Shown piece after piece: positions 61,908-64,000 of a stretch of 64,000 bases of DNA (the stretch's first letter is position 1; each line of letters starts with the position of its first letter). Below the pieces are notes generated by a model. The model did no database searches, was not told the origin of the DNA, and saw only the letters and a program-made list of their open reading frames with translations. Source of the DNA: Moryella indoligenes (GTDB lineage: Bacteria; Bacillota; Clostridia; Lachnospirales; Lachnospiraceae); the NCBI RefSeq assembly GCF_030812885.1, contig NZ_JAUSTO010000001.1, positions 1 to 64,000 of the forward strand. Reading direction: 5' to 3'. The translations under genes and the position numbers were made by a program.

Positions 61908-63041
61908 TTACAGCTTCTGCAGCCGGTCTGTCCTGAGCGTCCACAGCTCCGTCCCCTTCGGGAAGCGGGCGCGGATCATGCCGGCGATCTCCTCCGTGTA
62001 ACCCGGCGCGACAATCACAATCTTTTCCGTGGGGTGCTCTGCCGCGTAGTCGGGCGAAACAATCGGAATGTGTGATGCCGGAGCAATCCTCCCCTGCTTG
62101 AAGGGCGCGGAATCTATGATATAGCGCAGCCTTCCGCAGAGCCCGGTCGTTGCACAGAGCGTAAAGCCCTGATGAGAAGCGCCCCAGACCGCAATGTGCT
62201 TCCCCTCCCTCTCCGTCTCAGTGATCAGAGAGAGTACTTCATCTGCGATCTCCCGCTTCTTCCGGATGAGTCCGGAGACATCGGCCCTCTTTTTCTTTCG
62301 CACAAAGACAGAGAGCGTATCCCGGTTGATTCTCTCTCTCTCCAGCACGTCGAAGCCGCAGCGGTTCATGAGCGCCTCCAGCGTCTCCATGGTGAAGTAG
62401 GAGAGGTGATCCGGGATCAGCTCATAGAAGCTGCTCTGCTCCAGTATGTACTCAAAGCTCGGCACCGTCACCAGACCGCAGCCATCCTCCGTGAGATTCG
62501 CGGCAATTGCCCGGAGATATCCGGCAGGATCCGGCTGATGTTCCAGAAAGTTAAAGGAGGTAAAGGCATCGAAGGGCGCGTTTTCAAAGCGCTGCGTCTC
62601 CGATTCCGGATAGTCCTCCGCGACCCGGAGCCCCAGAGCCCTCGCCTTCTCCGCAAGCACATGGCTGTGCTCCATCCCGTAGGCCTCCACAGGATAGTCC
62701 CGCAATATGCTGAGAAACTCTCCCTGTCCGCAGCCAGCCTCCAGTATTTTCTTTCCCGCAAGTGAAAAGAAGGGGATCCACTTGTCGTACTGACTTCTCC
62801 TCAGTCTGTCCATGGTCGTGCTGTATCCCCCCGAGCGTATCACATCCCGGTAGTAGGGCACAGGCGCACTGGAGAGCTGAACGAGTCCGCAGCCGCGGCA
62901 GGCACAGAGACGCACCGTGATGCCGCGCTCCGTCCCGGCGTCCTCCGGCCCCGGCAGATGCTGCGCGGCAGCCGGCATATTCTCAATCACGAGCAGGGGC
63001 TCCTCAAAGAGCAAAGCCCCGCAGGCTATACATCGCTTCAA
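61908..63041 (-). CDS. SAM-dependent C-methyltransferase (NovU/TylCIII-like)
   Basis: A 377-residue enzyme of the three-domain sugar C-methyltransferase type. An N-terminal zinc-binding segment has CIACG (about 4-8) and CACRGC (about 47-52). The SAM domain has ILEAGCGQGEFLSIL (about 99-113), and the C-terminal domain contains VWGASHQGFTL and the VSPDYAAEHP/IVIVAPGY pattern. Relatives methylate deoxysugars in antibiotic or polysaccharide pathways. It starts with TTG at 63041 behind AAAGGAG. It lies 60 bases after the epimerase and 12 bases before the dehydrogenase. Confidence 0.88.
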   Translation of the reverse strand: MKRCIACGALLFEEPLLVIENMPAAAQHLPGPEDAGTERGITVRLCACRGCGLVQLSSAPVPYYRDVIRSGGYSTTMDRLRRSQYDKWIPFFSLAGKKILEAGCGQGEFLSILRDYPVEAYGMEHSHVLAEKARALGLRVAEDYPESETQRFENAPFDAFTSFNFLEHQPDPAGYLRAIAANLTEDGCGLVTVPSFEYILEQSSFYELIPDHLSYFTMETLEALMNRCGFDVLERERINRDTLSVFVRKKKRADVSGLIRKKREIADEVLSLITETEREGKHIAVWGASHQGFTLCATTGLCGRLRYIIDSAPFKQGRIAPASHIPIVSPDYAAEHPTEKIVIVAPGYTEEIAGMIRARFPKGTELWTLRTDRLQKL

Positions 63042-63101
63042 TTGCTGCTCCTTTCTGTCACAGAGAGCCTTCTCTTAAGCTTCCGCCAAAGCCCTTCCGG
63101 C

Positions 63102-64000
63102 TCAGCACCCGGCTTCCCCTCTCTGTACATTCAGCATGATGCCAATTCCCTCGGAGAAGCTGTGCCTCTCACACCACCCTGTCCGTCTGCGAAGCTTCTC
63201 CGTGTCCGGACAGAGATAGGGCGTTCCCTCCGGCCCTGCCGGGCGCTCCGCAAAGCGGCAGCGTCCCCGCCGCTCCTGTGGAAGCTGCATGAAAATCTCC
63301 CGCACAAAGTCCTTAAGCTGCCGCGTATCCCGGCTCCCGATATTGTAGACAGCTTCTGTTTTCTCCTGCGCGCTGTCCTCCGCCCGCTCCGGGACACTGC
63401 CCCCTGCACTTCGCTCTGCGAGCAGGGCGACCGCCTCCGCGCAATCCTCTACATAGAGAAAGTTCCACTGCTGCGCACAGGGACCGAGCGTAATCTCCCC
63501 GCCCTCCGCCGCGCGCACGCAGGCTGAAACGAGAGAGCTCTCATGATCTCCCGGCCCATAGACGGAGAAGATGCGCATATGTACATAGCGGATACCACAT
63601 GCGGCAGCCAGCGCGGAGCCCTCGTTCAGCACGCGGAGCTTCGCCTTTCCATATTCCGATACGGGACGGCAGTGCGCTGCTTCGGTAACTGCCCCTCCGC
63701 TGCAGCTACCCTCCCGCACGCGCTCCAGTGTGACGCCGTACTCCGCCTGCGAGCCCGCAAAGAGAAAACAGCCGCAGGAGAACTCCGAGAGTGCGCGCAG
63801 CAGTGTCAGCGTCGCGCGCACATTCTCCGCCTGTATCTCCGGATTCATTCTGCCCTGTACTCCCACGCCCGACCATGCGAAATGCAGACAGCAGTCAATC
63901 CTCTTTGGCATCCCCGGAAGGCCCGGAAGACGCGTGACCTCCTCCATCGCACAGTCAATGCAGGAGAGGCGCTCATGCTGCGGGAGCTGCGCCCTGTTTT
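63102..64000 (-). CDS. NAD-dependent sugar epimerase/dehydratase-like SDR (5' end outside window)
   Basis: The frame stays open to the window edge (299 codons here before the stop), and the first in-window ATG (63947) is internal, since the Rossmann GxxGxxG part is missing. The visible part has CLHFAW (like 'vihlAw'), LFAGSQAEYG (catalytic Ser region), and candidate YGKAK around the Tyr-x-x-x-Lys pair, followed by VHMRIFSVYGPGDHESSLV. These are features of extended SDR epimerases/dehydratases acting on nucleotide sugars. It heads the visible part of the polysaccharide cluster. Confidence 0.82.
   Translation of the reverse strand, partial: NRAQLPQHERLSCIDCAMEEVTRLPGLPGMPKRIDCCLHFAWSGVGVQGRMNPEIQAENVRATLTLLRALSEFSCGCFLFAGSQAEYGVTLERVREGSCSGGAVTEAAHCRPVSEYGKAKLRVLNEGSALAAACGIRYVHMRIFSVYGPGDHESSLVSACVRAAEGGEITLGPCAQQWNFLYVEDCAEAVALLAERSAGGSVPERAEDSAQEKTEAVYNIGSRDTRQLKDFVREIFMQLPQERRGRCRFAERPAGPEGTPYLCPDTEKLRRRTGWCERHSFSEGIGIMLNVQRGEAGC

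Overview
The window reads as a chromosomal segment of a mid-GC member of the Clostridia, most likely a Lachnospiraceae-type anaerobe. Supporting signs are the SCIFF peptide with its radical-SAM maturase, a type III glutamine synthetase, fused SecDF, a long-form hibernation factor, Gram-positive regulators, strong AGGAGG-type ribosome binding sites and an LPXTG surface protein. No species can be named from the sequence alone. Almost every gene is on the minus strand; only a sigma-factor/membrane-protein pair, hpf, a TetR regulator and an IS30-like remnant at the left edge are on the plus strand.

Layout, left to right. 0-9 kb: end of an IS30-type transposase, a 1415-residue sortase-anchored surface protein, a ParC/ParE-type topoisomerase pair and a tRNA-Ser(UGA). 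9-15 kb: ispD, then a tRNA-maturation block (tsaD, rnz, rimI, tsaB, tsaE), then homoserine dehydrogenase with its ACT-domain regulator. 15.4-19.2 kb: prfB and secA. 19.3-23.5 kb: a visibly AT-richer accessory cassette, with a small sigma factor and a membrane protein converging on a BhlA/UviB-type holin and an 848-residue peptidoglycan-binding/CHAP protein. 23.7-28 kb: hpf, glnN and thrC. 28-38 kb: an envelope module made of a TPM-domain protein, a zinc-ribbon membrane protein, a Gld-like ABC transporter and two two-component systems. 38-43 kb: metK, murA and a large exported beta-propeller-like protein. 43-50 kb: tetR, yajC, tgt, secDF and the SCIFF pair. 49.5-53 kb: a CNNM/CorC-type protein, a signal peptidase II-like protein and HtrA. 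53-64 kb: a surface-polysaccharide cluster (LCP ligase, priming sugar transferase, three glycosyltransferases, secondary-alcohol-type dehydrogenase, C-methyltransferase, and an epimerase that runs off the right edge).

The most interesting part is the 19.3-23.5 kb cassette. It combines a sigma factor, a two-helix membrane protein, a holin-like protein and a multi-repeat lysin in the space between secA and hpf, two genes that are usually co-directional neighbours in Firmicutes. The combination resembles the sigma/holin logic of UviA-UviB and TcdR-TcdE. Here, however, the apparent cargo or effector is a peptidoglycan-binding hydrolase with no signal peptide, and no phage structural genes are nearby. 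I infer a holin-dependent lysis or export device under its own sigma factor; the individual family calls are much firmer than the system-level interpretation.

All intergenic gaps are under 300 bases. Most hold a terminator-like hairpin or a promoter, which are listed. Bases 95-272 at the left edge contain only an AT-rich stretch and a large hairpin.
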